The notes below the pieces were generated by a model. It was given only the letters and a program-made list of their open reading frames with translations, made no database searches and was not told the DNA's origin. The translations under genes and the position numbers were made by a program. A DNA stretch of 64,000 nucleotides, from NCBI GenBank assembly GCA_007922305.1, contig ML677358.1, positions 12,417,343 to 12,481,342 of the forward strand, given 5' to 3'. The first letter of the stretch is position 1. Every line of letters begins with the position of its first letter. This document shows positions 24,168 through 35,759 of the stretch, one piece after another. This DNA is from Dermatemys mawii. Taxonomy: Eukaryota; Chordata; Testudines; Dermatemydidae.

Positions 24168-25231
24168 CCAACTGTCAACAAGAATTCTGATTATTCTACA
24201 CAGTGAAGGGCAAAGCACTATAAGAGAGAGGTGGGGTGTCTTATCCTGTAGCATCAATAATATTCTGTATACCTAGGGCCCAGAGACATCGAGCACTCAG
24301 AACTCTCAATGGCCACCTCATGCTCAGTACTTCTGAAATTACATTGCAACGTGGGTTTGTTCTCATCTTCATGGAGTTCAACTGTGGGCAGTGCCAGCTG
24401 AACAAATCAAAGCCCTGTGCCTTTTTTTTGTTTTTAAAACCATGAGGGTGGGAGGTGACTAAGAAAGATGACACATTCTCTGCACCAGTCAATCCATACT
24501 AAAGAGGTGCCAGGGCAGCCCATCAGAACGAAAATGTTATTACAATATTGCCTACTCTGGCATTTTTACTGAGTCTCATAAAAACTGGTGCTCTTTTTCA
24601 AGCTTCAGCTTCCGGAGCCATGGGATTACATGAGAAAGCGCAGCTTCTGCTTGGGGAACAGAAGGTGGGAGGAAAGAGTGGATTCTCACCCTCATGATTG
24701 TGTAACAAAGTGTAACTTAAAGGCTCAGAAGCCAGAAGGCAAATCAGTTCTGCTACTATAAATGAATGCTAATAGCTGGCTAACTGAAAACTGCACAGGC
24801 ATGCAATTAGTAATTTAATGTGTAATAAATCCTAATTTTCCTTTACAACACTTGTGTATCATGTTGCTACACACATGCACCCAAGCAGCAACAGCTGGAT
24901 CATGCATCCACACTACAACTGCTTTCCTACACGTCACGAGAGAGTTGAAACAACAAAATACTTATTAACAACTGACATGAACTGAATCAAGCACAGCACC
25001 GAACTGGAGATACACAACTCCAGGACGCAGCACACAGCTTGAAAAAAACACCCGTATGTTCTGATTTGAGGCTAACACCACAGTTCATAGGAGGACTGTT
25101 CACAGATGTGACACTTTAACCAAAGCTGGTCTTAAGAGCGTTTGTGGTTTGAGTGGAACATTTCAAGCAGCTCTACCAATGTGATGGTGCTTTGCCTACA
25201 GTGATCACTATGAATGTGGTATGCAGAAACT
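24168..25231. other. Non-coding, no recognisable element
   Basis: AT-rich sequence. Around 24780-24850 homeodomain-like TAAT cores cluster (gcaattagtaatttaatgtg), which could mark a regulatory element but is unproven. Confidence 0.4.
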
Positions 25232-25325
25232 TAAGGCCTGGTTTTCAGAGGTTCTGAATATCCACAGCTGCCATTGACTTCATAAGGAGCTATGAGTGCT
25301 CAGCATTTCTGAAAACAAGGCCCTT
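25232..25325. repeat. Old palindromic repeat, 'ggcctgattttcagag' family
   Basis: ttaaggcctggttttcagag at the left is mirrored by ctgaaaacaaggccctta at the right, around the centre 'cattgacttcataagg'. A near-complete copy of a small foldback family whose pieces also occur at 1105-1140 and 35780-35885. Confidence 0.65.
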
Positions 25326-26500
25326 ATGTTTTCTAATTTTAAAAGGAGGGATACACTACTCTCTCTGTTATCATTAACTTTTGACCTAAATATCTTAAGC
25401 ATGGAAGGGGGGAGGAGGAGAAGAGGTAAAAATGTACCACTTTGCAGCCACAACAACAGAGACAAGCAAGTTTCAACCCACAGTGAAGAAAATGCAGCGA
25501 ACAGATATAAGAAGAAAATAATATACAGTAGTCATCATTACACAGCTGAAATCTGAGCATTTGTGGCTGATATCTCTTTTCCTTCTGTAAAATATGATTT
25601 GTCCTATCACTCATGAACAGCATAACAGCTTGGCTCAGACCAGTATTCTAACACAAGAATGCTGCAGGGTTCGATGTTTGTCTTTTGGGACTTGTGTAAG
25701 ATGGGAAAACTGACACCGTTTTTGCAATTTATTTTTAGAACTGAAACAGGAAAGCACACGATTTCCTCACAGTCTGATTTAATAGCTGAAGTGTTGAGTG
25801 AAAAACTCCTTGGTCTGCACATATTAAATTCAATTAAGTTGCATTGCATTTCAGCAATAACAATGCTTACATTGCATGTTAAGCAAGGAAATGTGCCTTT
25901 AAGAATGACATAACCACACCTAACACCGATCTCTATCCCCCTCACCTCCCCACCCCCCCGCCAACCACCACCACACATACTTTCTTGCATGGCTTTATAA
26001 CATTAAAGTGTATTTAACAAAAGACACCAGAATCTTGCCAATCTGTGCTAGTAAAATGCCACCCCAAGAACAGATTTGTCTGTTGACAATATACTGAAGC
26101 ACAGGGTATTGCATTTCAGCTGATGGGTGTAGATGCCAGTACAGATGTCAGAGGCCAATGACAGAGCACCACTATACCCAGTGGTCCTGCCCCCAGTACA
26201 TACGTTATCAAACACTCATTACTCTCCTTTACTGCATCTCCTCCACACATTAGTGCCAATACAGGTTAGTGCAGATAAACTAGGTTCTGTTCTGCATAGG
26301 TTTTATGCCACGCTCATCACTGTAGCATCTGGGCTCCTTCCACTAGCGCATTAAATGACATAACTGACGTGTCATGTATTTGTTTTCTCATCTTCTCCCC
26401 AAGCGGAGAAGCATGTGCTGTAGACTGTCTTGTTTTGGTAGAATTTGTTTGGCTTAAAGATACACATTGCTATATATTTATGCTGGAGAAGGTAGATCAA
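25326..26500. other. Non-coding, no recognisable element
   Basis: Several opposing open frames (25280-25990) of 60-127 codons, none with a motif. The C-rich run near 25940-25965 is simple sequence. Confidence 0.45.
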
Positions 26501-26504
26501 AGAA

Positions 26505-26760
26505 ATGTGTCTTGTACTTGGAGCAGATGATAATGAGATATGGGGTGGTTCATCACTCCAGAGGAAGTTCATTCCAGTGGAATGGAACAGCACCCAACAA
26601 ATCCTACATCCCGTGAAAACAAGTCTTGCTGCAGAGAGTTCCATATTGTACCAGAGGAGCAGAGCTGTCAACCAGAGTCTTCATCCCAGCTTTAGATAGC
26701 CTGGGCCTAGGCTATAGAGCATCTCAAAAATAAGAACCAAGACCTATATCTGTACAGTAA
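26505..26760 (-). mobile_element. LINE 3'-region remnant, related to 41095-41985
   Basis: Aligns by eye to the LINE at 41205-41400: both read agcagagctgtcaacc / agcagagttgtcaatt, then cagtcttcatcc, a 'tctgggcc(a/t)aggc' block, and 'gaaccaagac' / 'cgaccaagac'. It is therefore the same non-LTR family, minus orientation, with no intact frame. Confidence 0.5.
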
Positions 26761-27223
26761 CTTCTGGTTAACTAGGAGATACCAGAAAGTTATTAGCTGA
26801 TAAGGAGGAACCTGCCTGTTGTTTAACTGAAAACACACAACAGTTTTTTCAATAATGGGTTTGGGTTGGTTTTTGTTGTTATTGTTTTTGTTAAACTTTG
26901 TGCTTTGGGAAAAGACACATACATGTCTTTGCTTCGCATTTCAATACAGTAGAAGATGATACAGAGTTTCTTGAACATGTGCAACTTCAGGCAAATGTTA
27001 AGGGAAAGAAAAAAATCAGGTTAGACAGTAATTTCTGTCTAGAGCTCAATACACATTACACATCAAGCGGAGCAGTTTAGCTGTACAGATGTTACATTCC
27101 ACTGACTCCTACAAGATCAAGACAGCAAGTCACCACGAAGAACTATCTATGAATTCCTGCAACACAATGTTTACATACGCTCCATAAATTGTATCACTCT
27201 GTCAGCCTGTTTTTAGAGGGGAC

Positions 27224-28767
27224 TGTGACGGGTTCTCCCTGGGGTGCCATCTGTACCTGGGGTATCACTGAGTTCCCCTGGCCCACCAGTCTGGGATCCC
27301 TCTGACACTGTGGTGCTGTGATAAATTGCCAATCTTGCTCTTTCACAGCATAAACACAGGTCGGGACACACCCGCCTCAGAACTTACAGGCTGCTGTGAT
27401 CAGCTCTGCATGGGGAGGCTACAGCTAAGGAACTGCCCAGCTGCTCAAGAGCACACCCCCTTCTGGAGTGGAAACCCAAAATTATCCTGACTTGTGCTGC
27501 ACAGAGATCTGTAAAGCCTAAGCTCATGAAATTCACCCCCTACCTCAATGTGGAGAATATACAACAGCTTTTTGCCCCAAGTTGTAACTCCCATACACTG
27601 GTTTGTGATAAAGCAAAAACAAATTTATTAACTACAAAAGATACATTTAAGTGATTATATGAGCTAGCAAACAAATCAAAGCAGATTATCTAGCAAATAC
27701 ACAAAAACGCAATCTAACCTTAATTTACTAAAGAGATTGGATACGAGTAGCAAATTTTCACCCTAAATGATGATTTAAGATGGCTGCAGGCTCTTAAGGG
27801 CAAACTACAGTTGCTTGCAACTTAAAACCCCAGGTATTCTTTTCACAGGCTAGAAAACCCTCCAGCACTTCCCTCTCAGTTTAGTCCTCAGGTGTTTTCA
27901 AGAGTCTTCTTTGGGCAGGGAGTCAGTGAAGAACCAGTCCCCTTCCTTAAACAGCTTTTGCATATGGTGGGAACCTTTTGTCTTCAAGGTTGGTTCACAT
28001 GCCCAGTCAGTGGAAAAATACTGGTATTCCAAGACGGAGTCCAGTACCAGGTGACTTGGTCACATGTAGGATGTAGGATCACAGCAGCCATGACTCAGAA
28101 GCTGTTTGTAGCATCCTCAGGAAGGCTCCCCAGTGGAGATTCGCTTCTTCTAAGACCTAGTGTTCTCCCTAATGGTCCATTGATTTGCATGGGCCATTCC
28201 CAGCCAGCCATCTAGACCAGCAGTTCTCAAACTTCTGAGAACCACGACCCCTTTTTCATTCGGCGGCTGCCGCGGCGGACCCTTATATGTCTGCCAAAAA
28301 GCCACCGAATGAATTACTTCCGCATTCGGCGGCTATTTTCAGCGAACATGCCGAGCACTCCCGAAATAGCTCGGCATGTCCGCTGAAAAGCCACTGAACG
28401 TGGAAGTAATTCATTCAGCAGCTTTTAAGCAGCGCCAGGAGCTCACGACCCCACTGGGAGTGCTTGGTGACCCCCAGGGGGGTCACGACCCCCAGTTTGA
28501 GAAACCCTGATCTAGACTGACAGTCTCTTGCCAAGTGGACATTCCCCAGGTGTAGGTGTAAACGCATTTGTAATAGATACATAGACAATATTCCTAACTT
28601 CGGATACCAAAATGATACATGCATACAAATAGGATAATCATATTCAGTAAATTATAACTTTTTCAATGATATCTCTCATGACCTATCTTGTACGTAAAAA
28701 ATACATCACAGTTATGCAATAATCATATCACAATATTACCATGAAGAATAAGGGGCATAATGACACA
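27224..28767 (-). mobile_element. Solo LTR with a nested hAT
   Basis: Starts TGTGACGGGTTCTCCC and ends AATGACACA, with TG...CA termini and a perfect 5-bp target duplication gggac (27219-27223 and 28768-28772). The gross span is 1544 bp, about 1244 bp once the nested hAT and its 8-bp duplication are removed. A minus-strand AATAAA near 27620 would suit an LTR polyadenylation signal, so I place the sense strand as minus. Phrases such as gatacatgcatacaaatagg are familiar from turtle LTRs. No internal coding region accompanies it. The open frame 27892-28215 has no retroviral motif. Confidence 0.85.
28218..28509. mobile_element. Hairpin hAT MITE nested in the LTR
   Basis: Termini cagcagttctcaaactt and gtttgagaaaccctg, with a perfect 8-bp target duplication atctagac (28210-28217 and 28510-28517). 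The centre is a striking hairpin: 28307-28356 pairs with 28369-28416 around a 12-base loop. Many CpGs survive. It sits inside the solo LTR, so it inserted later. Confidence 0.92.
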
Positions 28768-28772
28768 GGGAC

Positions 28773-29165
28773 ATATTAAAATCATAGAACAGAAGTGTCT
28801 CTAACTTTTGATCCAATACACAACTGAGGTGGAAAACCTCTCTCACGTTCAACCCAAACTGGGAAGAGCAGATGGGAAAGGAAGTTAACCTGTCTGAAAA
28901 AACTAATTTGTTTATTAAATTACTGAGTTTACAAACCAGAAGGGGAAAAAAAAGCAGAAAGGGTTAAATGTGCTGCATCAAGGGAAAAATCCAATTTAAT
29001 CTGAATTTTGCTTTCTGAACATTTTTTTTAAATCTGAACTGTAGGCATGAGGCATGATCTTTATAGCTTACAGTTCACTGTACACTTGAAGAACACTTGC
29101 ATTTTTAAAGATACTTGTGTGGCATCAAGCAAAGTAATTAATGCTAAAAATGGTTTTGCTGCTTC
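28773..29165. other. Non-coding, no recognisable element
   Basis: AT-rich unique sequence between the solo LTR and the next hAT. The small frame at 29047-29229 runs into the hAT and is chance. Confidence 0.45.
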
Positions 29166-29173
29166 ATGGGCTT

Positions 29174-29485
29174 CAGGGGTCAGCAACCTTTCAGAAGTGG
29201 TGTGCCCAGTCTTCATTTATTCACTCTAGTTTAAGGTTTCGCGTGCCACTACCACATTTTAACATTTTTAGAAGGTCTCTTTCTATAAGTCTATAACATA
29301 TAACTAAACTATTGTTGTATATTAAGTAAATACAGTTTTAAAAAATGTTTAAGAAGCTTCATTTAAAATTAAATTAAAATGCAGAGCCCCCAGATCAGTG
29401 GCCAGGACCTGGGCAGTGTGAGTGACACAGAAAAATCAGCTTGCATGACGCCTTTGGCTTGCATGCCATAGGTTGCCTACCCCTG
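29174..29485 (-). mobile_element. Non-autonomous hAT transposon, copy 2 (inverted)
   Basis: Reverse-orientation relative of 8420-8733: starts caggggtcagcaacctttc, ends ggttgcctacccctg. The interior shares acattttaacatttttaga, tctttctataagtct and aaattaaattaaaat with the first copy. The flanks do not show a clean 8-bp duplication, so it may have decayed. Confidence 0.88.
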
Positions 29486-29493
29486 GGTTAAGG

Positions 29494-31675
29494 AGTACTG
29501 GTTTATCATGGGCTGCGGCATAGCAGCTGCTTTCAGTTTTGTGACACATCACATACTGTATCATCATGTCTAATCCTTTTCAAATTGGAGTATTTGTTTT
29601 ACCTTGCAATTGATTTCTTGATTAACCAGTTACAAAAACCAGGGTCAACAAAGAACAGTTGACAAATCCAACAGAGCTGATAGCATGCTAAAATCATGAC
29701 ATTCCATCTGGCAGGACTACAGCTTATTTTCCTTGAGCTCCCAGCTGGTTGTCCTGCTGTTTACATCAATGAAATGTCAACAAGAATGTAAGTGATCAGA
29801 CCAGAGATGGCAACACTATCTTTTAATTATTCACTGTAAATAAAGGTTCTATACAGAATCATCACTTGCGGTGCTTAGTTCAACTCCTTTCTGAGACAAG
29901 TTACAACCCACCCTCAGACTAATTTTAAATCAACACTGTATGCTTTTAGGAACAGGTTATTTATAGTTGCAGCACCCTGCATTGTACTTTTGCTTCCAAA
30001 GTAAAAGCAACAATTTTTTTCCAGACTACAACATGGCAATTAATTTGCAGAGAATAATTTACTTGATCAGTGTAGCCTCTTTCTGCTTGTGGAATGTCTG
30101 GGAGCAGAAAAAAAAGCTTATTTAAAAAAAGTTATCCACTGTTGATGTTTGTTTTTAACTGAAGTGCCCAACCCCTGCAATGAACTCTCTACAGGCAGAC
30201 CATTTCTATCACTGAGTGCAGCCATCTGTCCATGCATGGCTCACTGCAAATCAAGACCTATATCACGAACCATTCCTTCAAAATTTGATCTGTGTTACTG
30301 AGCTCTGATTAGTCACATGAGTCTCCTGGTATTATTTCTATTCCTTGATTAGAGAACCACTATCAGCAGCATTATAGGGATAGCTTGAAGAAGACATTGG
30401 AGCTTTGACTCTCTCAGAGATGGGAAGCGGTTTAAGGAAAGATCACAAATATTCCAGATTAGGGGATTTAAATTTTATATCTTTTCAGAGCAAATATGCC
30501 AGTCGGTGAATCAAAGTAAGCACAAATGACAAAAGAAATTACTTTAGACACAATGGACTGTCATCAGATGGAAAGTACACCAAAATCCTAAATATTCTCT
30601 TATGAAATATGAGGTTTTAATTTTACACAAAAGTAAAGTACCAATAATGAGACTTGAACTCATTCCATATAGTAGAAAGGGAGAGATGTCACAAAGGAAT
30701 TTCATAGAAACATGAACAACAAAAGAAAACTAAGCCCAAATTTAGCTCATAGCGACTGAAATACTTTCAGAGAAAGTCCTTTTGTGAACCACATAACGGA
30801 AAAGATTTCTGCTTCACTAAGCCCCTTTCCCTTGCCTTTCACCATTCAGGAAGCACCTCATTAACAGTTAACATCGACATAATGGGTCACATTTTACCAC
30901 CACATGATTTTCACCCAGTCAACCTTGTCAGGAGAAATTGTAACTTAGACCACAATACTAATTATATAACCTGCCCATCAGTTATCTCCACTTTGCTTTC
31001 ATCTTTCAAATCCAATTCAAGACCACTTGCCAGGAGGGAGGACAGTAACAGTCCAACTTAGCACTGGTTACAGTTTCTCCCCAGTCCTTGCCTTACAATT
31101 GGATACATTTCCAAGCCCATATAGAAACATATTCTTTATGTTAAAAACTGCACATAACTCCTGTATGTACTTTGATGCACCCTCCCCCCCGCCAGCGACT
31201 TGCTTTGATAATAAACCAATCCTTTGTAACACAATATCTAGTGCAGCCTTTTCCTTTTTAAACTGTTTCTGTCTCTATGGCTGGATCCCCTGAACATTCC
31301 TCAGAGAAAAGAAAATTTGAAGTACTATATGTTGATTTTCTGTTTCTTTTCTTAATTTGATTTTTACCATTCCCTCCTATTTTTCCCCTGGAGGCAAAGT
31401 GACAGGCCATTATGGCACTGCAGTTTCTTACTTTCCCTAAGAGATTGTCAAAAGCAGCTGCTAACTCACTAACTCAAGAGCACACACACACAAACCAAAA
31501 AACCAAAGCCCATGTGCCTCTAGAATGTCCAGAGAGCATGGACATTAACTCACAACAGATCCTTACTGGTTTTCTCCTACATTTTGTTTATTGCTAAACT
31601 TAAGTGTCTAATGTCAGTATTTGGGGGTAGAAGAACTAGTTCAAATGAAAGTCATAAAAGCACCCTTGAACTATG
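29494..31675. other. Non-coding, mostly unique
   Basis: AT-rich sequence without recognised repeats or credible frames. 31027-31293 is an 88-codon chance ORF. A C-rich patch (ccctccccccccgcc) lies near 31183-31195. Confidence 0.45.
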
Positions 31676-31683
31676 GCTTAGAA

Positions 31684-32297
31684 CAGAGGTGGGCAAACTA
31701 CGGCCTGCCCAGCCCTTGAGCTCCCGGACAGGGAGGCTAGACCCCGGCCCCCTCCCTGTTGCTCCCCCTCTCCCACAGCCTCAGTTCACTGTGTCACCAG
31801 CGCTCTGGGCAGCAGGGCTGCGAGCTCCGGCTAGGCAGCACAGCTACCAGTCCTGCTACTCTGAGCGGCATGGCAAGGGAACCGGGAGCATGGGGGTTGG
31901 ATAAGGGGCAGGAGGTCCCAGGGGGCAGTAAGGGGGACAGACAGCAGGGGCAGTTGGATGGGGTGGAGGTTCTGGGTGGTGGTGGTCAGGGGACAAGAAG
32001 CGGGGGGGTTGGATGGGTCAAGAGTTCTGAGGGGGGGGCAGTCAGGGGCCAGGAGTGTGGATAGGGGTCAAGGCAGTCAGGGGACAGGGAGGGGTTGGAT
32101 GGGCAGGGGGTCCCAGGAAGGGGAGGTCAGGAGACAAGGAGCAGGGGGGCTTGGATGGGTCAAGGGTTCTGAGGGGGACAGTCGGCGGGGAGTAGGAGAG
32201 GCAGGCTGTTTGGGGAGGCACAGACTTCCCTACCAGCCCTCCATACAATTTTGCAACTCCAATGTGGCCCTCGGGCCAAAAAGTTTGCTCACCCCTG
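31684..32297. mobile_element. Non-autonomous hAT with G-rich core
   Basis: Termini cagaggtgggcaaactacgg and aagtttgctcacccctg are inverted copies, with a perfect 8-bp target duplication gcttagaa (31676-31683 and 32298-32305). 'ctacggcctgcc' and 'atgtggccctcgggccaaaa' are typical subterminal sequences of this family. No transposase; the internal frames (31584-32323) translate the G-rich repeat and are not genes. Confidence 0.94.
31865..32200 (+). repeat. G-rich minisatellite inside the hAT
   Basis: Imperfect tandem copies of a unit containing 'ggggttggatgggtcaag', 'gttctgaggggg' and 'cagtcaggggacaag', recurring with a period of very roughly 70-80 bp (for example near 32005 and 32150). Strong strand asymmetry with many G-runs of four or more. 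Confidence 0.75.
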
Positions 32298-32305
32298 GCT
32301 TAGAA

Positions 32306-32639
32306 CAGCAACTCTTCATCTGAACTTTTACATTTTTGAAAGTTTAGGTACATGGGTTCTTTCAGTTCTAGTTTCTGTTTTGCACTGCAACCGAAAGTGT
32401 TTAAATACATCAAGAATGGCTGCTGTTGTATTATTTACAGGCATCAATAGCTGCAGAAGTGCAAGGAAAATCATGTCAAAGCCTGTTCCCGTTAGTGTTC
32501 CAGCCCAGTTTTGCAGACTCCAAAGCTCTGAACAGTTCAGATAAACTTTGAGTACAAATGCAAAACTCTGGGTGCTAATCCAAACCTAAATGTTAAGCTG
32601 TTGCCACTTACCCATAACTATTTAATATAATCAGTGATG
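32306..32639. other. Non-coding, no recognisable element
   Basis: Unique sequence; the frame 32251-32544 overlaps the hAT end and has no motif. Confidence 0.45.
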
Positions 32640-32745
32640 GATGAACCTGGAGAGATGTCAGACAGTTACTGTCAGAGCCAAGATTAGAACTCAAGAGCTC
32701 CTGGCTTCCAGTTCTGTATGAGACCTTGCAAGATTTATTTATCCA
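32640..32745 (-). mobile_element. MIR fragment
   Basis: cagagccaagattagaactc followed by 'gagctcctggcttccagt' is the reverse-strand MIR A/B-box region. Diverged and without ends. A separate related piece (tatagcacttttcatcttc ... attaactaattag) follows at 32808-32870. Confidence 0.6.
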
Positions 32746-33104
32746 GTTGAAACTACAAGAGGAATTTAAGCAGATTAATACTTACTAGCTTCTTTCTCTA
32801 CAGGTGTCCACTGCAGGCCAGAGTGTGTTTATAGCACTTTTCATCTTCAAGAACCATGCAAATATTAACTAATTAGTCACAATAACCCTTAGCCTGGGGC
32901 TCAGTTTGCCTTCAGAAGGTGTCTGGGGGCGGGGGCAGAAACGTCACGAATCCTCAGACTGCCTTTCATCTTCCATGACGTTTTCTCTGTTGAATTATAC
33001 ACACAGACACACACTCTCCATGTATGCTAAGTCCCACATCAGCTATCACATTGCCTCCATAAAGACTTGTTTAGTTTCAAAGGGATAAATAATTCTTGCC
33101 TGGC

Positions 33105-33260
33105 CTCCTGGCTTGAGCAGAGGACTGGGAACCAGGAAATCCTAAATTCTAACCCTGTTTCAGAGACGGACTCTTCCTATGGCCCTGGGCAAGCCACTTG
33201 CCACACAGTGTCACTTTCCACCACCATTTCTCCATCCATCCCTTACAGGTGTGTGTCAGG
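33105..33260 (+). mobile_element. MIR fragment
   Basis: Sense-strand MIR order: 'gagcagaggactgggaacc', 'aattctaaccctg', 'ccctgggcaagccactt', then 'accatttctccatc'. The tRNA-like head and CORE are both partly present. Confidence 0.7.
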
Positions 33261-33837
33261 ATGTTCGCAAGCCACTTTGAAAATGACAAGCCCCCTTTTA
33301 GTGCTAAGTATTAATATTAATTTCTCCCTTTCTTCTTCTCAAACCAGCGTGTATGTTGCTGGGTCAAAGTAGCTGCACTTTAGAGGTAGATGAATGATGC
33401 CTCTGCACAGAGACTATTAAAAGAGCATGCAAGTGACTGCTGGAATCAGAAGGTTCTAACAGCAGGAGGTTATATAATTGCTTGCTGCAAAGAAGTTGTT
33501 TGTTAGTCTCAAGGTTGTACCGCTAGCTCGGCAGAAGCCTCTATCTCACCATTAAACATACGGAAAATGAGGCAGTTTGTGAAATCCAGGTGATCTTCAA
33601 AAAGTTATTAAACACTCTGGGATAATCGCCAAGTATCACACAGTGGATTTTCTGCGTTCTCCAGGTATCGTTCAAATCAACAGGGCACTTCCTACCAAAA
33701 CTGTACGATGCACTGTCAGTTTGGATACATTTGCTGTGCCTCACACACAGCCCTGGTAGGGTTCCCTCCTTTGACACCAGGCCTTCCTGAATCCTACCTG
33801 TCGCTTGCCTGTGTTGAGTTTTTACTATAGTGATTTT

Positions 33838-33922
33838 TCATAGAATATCAGGGTTGGAAGGGACCTCAGGAGGTCATCTAGTCCAACCCCCTGCTCAAAG
33901 CAGGACCAATCCCCAACCCTGT
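33838..33922 (-). mobile_element. CR1 LINE 3' end
   Basis: tcatagaatatcagggttgg then aagggacctcaggaggtcat, ctagtccaaccccctgctc: the reverse complement of the CR1 3' terminus, well preserved. Only the last ~85 bp are present, the usual 5'-truncated form. Confidence 0.9.
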
Positions 33923-35486
33923 CCCTCTGCAGTCAGCCTGGTACCATGATACTGACTGTTCACTTGATATGCTTATCCTGGGTGACTGTGGGGTTGACTT
34001 GTATCGGAGTGTCTTTAGCAACGCTTCACTGTTATGTTCTAGCTGTTTGGTCAAAATTTTCTGATGGATTTTTTTTTCCAAAACAGGAAATGTCAGTTTT
34101 GACAATCTTTTGATTTTCTGAAGTGACATCGAAATACTGATTTGAAACTAAACTTTAACTGTGAATTGGCATTTTGTCATGTTATGTCACTTCAGGTTCA
34201 CTTCAAATTAATGTCACAAGTCAAAATCTTGAAATGGTTAGCAGAATGAAGTTTTTCTTTTCAACAGTTCCAAATCAAGCTGTCACTTTTCACTCCATGA
34301 CAAGCTTCATTATTTAAAACTTTTCCTCTTAACTCAGAACAAAACCAAAGAAAAATCTGCGTTTCCCACGGCATGGAAATTCCATTTTCCAGTCAGCTCT
34401 AGGTACCCTAAGCACCTGATCATCAGACAGACATCATGAGAAACAGACCATCAGCTTCACTGGGATTTACACAAATGATTTACATTTTTCTGGATAGCCA
34501 CATTTTCTAGTGGGAATGAAATGAAACAAAGCATGAAGTTCATGGTGTGTGCAGTGCTGAATAAATATGAAGGGTATGTTAACATTCTGTCTGACTATTT
34601 TTCCACTAAAATTTCCCCAAAATCCCAGTGAACCAAGAAACAAGGTATAATACCATCAGAAATGTATCCAGTTCTGCCACAAGGCTTCTCTCCTTGGGCC
34701 ACAGAGACACAGCTGTGGTCAGCAGGGGTCCTGACTGTAGATCTCCACAGTGATACAAGAGAGGAGGGCGGGGAGCTGGCAAGATGGTCTCTGAGGGCTT
34801 CAAACTTGTTCCTCCCCCTTGATCCAAAATAGCTCAAATGTGAAGACTGTCCAGGCCATGCAAGACATCGGTTTGAGTGTTTTGGAGCAAGCTGAAGGTA
34901 TGGTTCCTAGATGAAAGAAACAGGACAGCTGGCTGCGTTCCTGTAGAACTAATGATTTTAAAGCTGCTGATATTTAATGTAATTGTATTTAAATTCATTA
35001 CATCAGGCTGTCTAGAGCCTTGGATAGGAGTCTTAATTATTTTAAGCCTAAATGAATAAAATATCACAAAGAAAGAAGAAAGGCAAAAGCCAGGAGAAGG
35101 ACTATAACCATTAAAGGGATTTTGTAGTTTGAACTGTTTTGCCTCACATTAGAGCGGGGGGGGGAAAAACATCACAGGCAGCAAGTGTAAACAATGTCAA
35201 CCAACACAACCTATTAGTTCAACACACACACCATTCATCGTGGTTGCTCAGTCGCCTAGTCTTGTGGACAGGTGCTCAAGAAACTGAATTCTGGGTATTA
35301 TCTTCATGGCCATGGACTGATGAGAACTAGAGAGACATCTGAAGTGATCACCAACTCCAGGGTAATTTGATAAAGTAGTTCAACTTTTGTGCCCAGCAAG
35401 ATGATAGGGGTATGAAATGAACAGCCTCACTGATTTCGCTCCTCTATTAGCTCAGGTGTCAAAATGACATAAAAACACTTGACCCA
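33923..35486. other. Non-coding, mostly unique
   Basis: Several opposing frames (34595-35067) of 60-83 codons, none recognised. No repeat boundaries seen. A G-run (about 35156-35164) is simple sequence. Confidence 0.45.
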
Positions 35487-35613
35487 GGGTGCTAGAACAG
35501 CTTGTATAGTGTGGGGTGCTCAGAGCCATTGAACTAAACTGTAAATTCTACATACAAGGGAAACCACTCCAATCCAGGGGGTGCAGCAGCACACCCCTCC
35601 CGTTTCAGCACCT
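35487..35613 (+). mobile_element. Short inverted-repeat element, GGGTGCTAGAAC type, copy 1
   Basis: Ends gggtgctagaac and gtttcagcacct are inverted. The interior carries agagccattgaactaaactg and gaaaccactccaatccaggg. The same element occurs inverted at 58318-58447, which confirms a dispersed unit of about 130 bp. Confidence 0.65.
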
Positions 35614-35618
35614 ATGCC

Positions 35619-35752
35619 CAGACCTGAAGAGCTCCGTGTAAGCTCGAAAGCTTGTCTCTCTCACCAACAGAAATTGGTCCAATAAAAGATATTTCCTCAC
35701 CCACCTCATCTCGCTAATATCCTGGGACTGATAAGGCTATATCAGCACTGCA
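35619..35752 (+). mobile_element. Retroelement 3' end, Penelope-like (tentative), copy A
   Basis: Sequence runs gacctgaagagctccgtgta, agctcgaaagcttgtctc, accaacagaaattggtccaa, taaaagatatttcctcaccc, ctaatatcctgggactg. This is a widely dispersed reptile repeat. Its 5' part has the layout of a degraded hammerhead ribozyme: CTGAAGA at 35624-35630, a stem GAGCT/AGCTC (35629-35633 with 35641-35645), then GAAA at 35646-35649. Hammerhead motifs are known in Penelope-like elements, so I suggest that class; no reverse transcriptase is present to prove it. Confidence 0.6.
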
Positions 35753-35759
35753 GACAACA

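Noticed and set aside
23934..24257. Tyr/Ile/Thr/His- and Cys/Val-repeat open frames
   Set aside because: Direct translation of the AT/AC microsatellite.
27892..28215. 107-codon frame in the solo LTR
   Set aside because: No gag, pol or env similarity visible, and LTRs do not normally encode proteins in this position.
29166..29493. 8-bp target duplication for the second hAT copy
   Set aside because: Flanks atgggctt and ggttaagg do not match convincingly, so no duplication is claimed.
31584..32323. Gly/Arg-rich open frames
   Set aside because: They translate the G-rich minisatellite inside a hAT with clear ends and target duplication.
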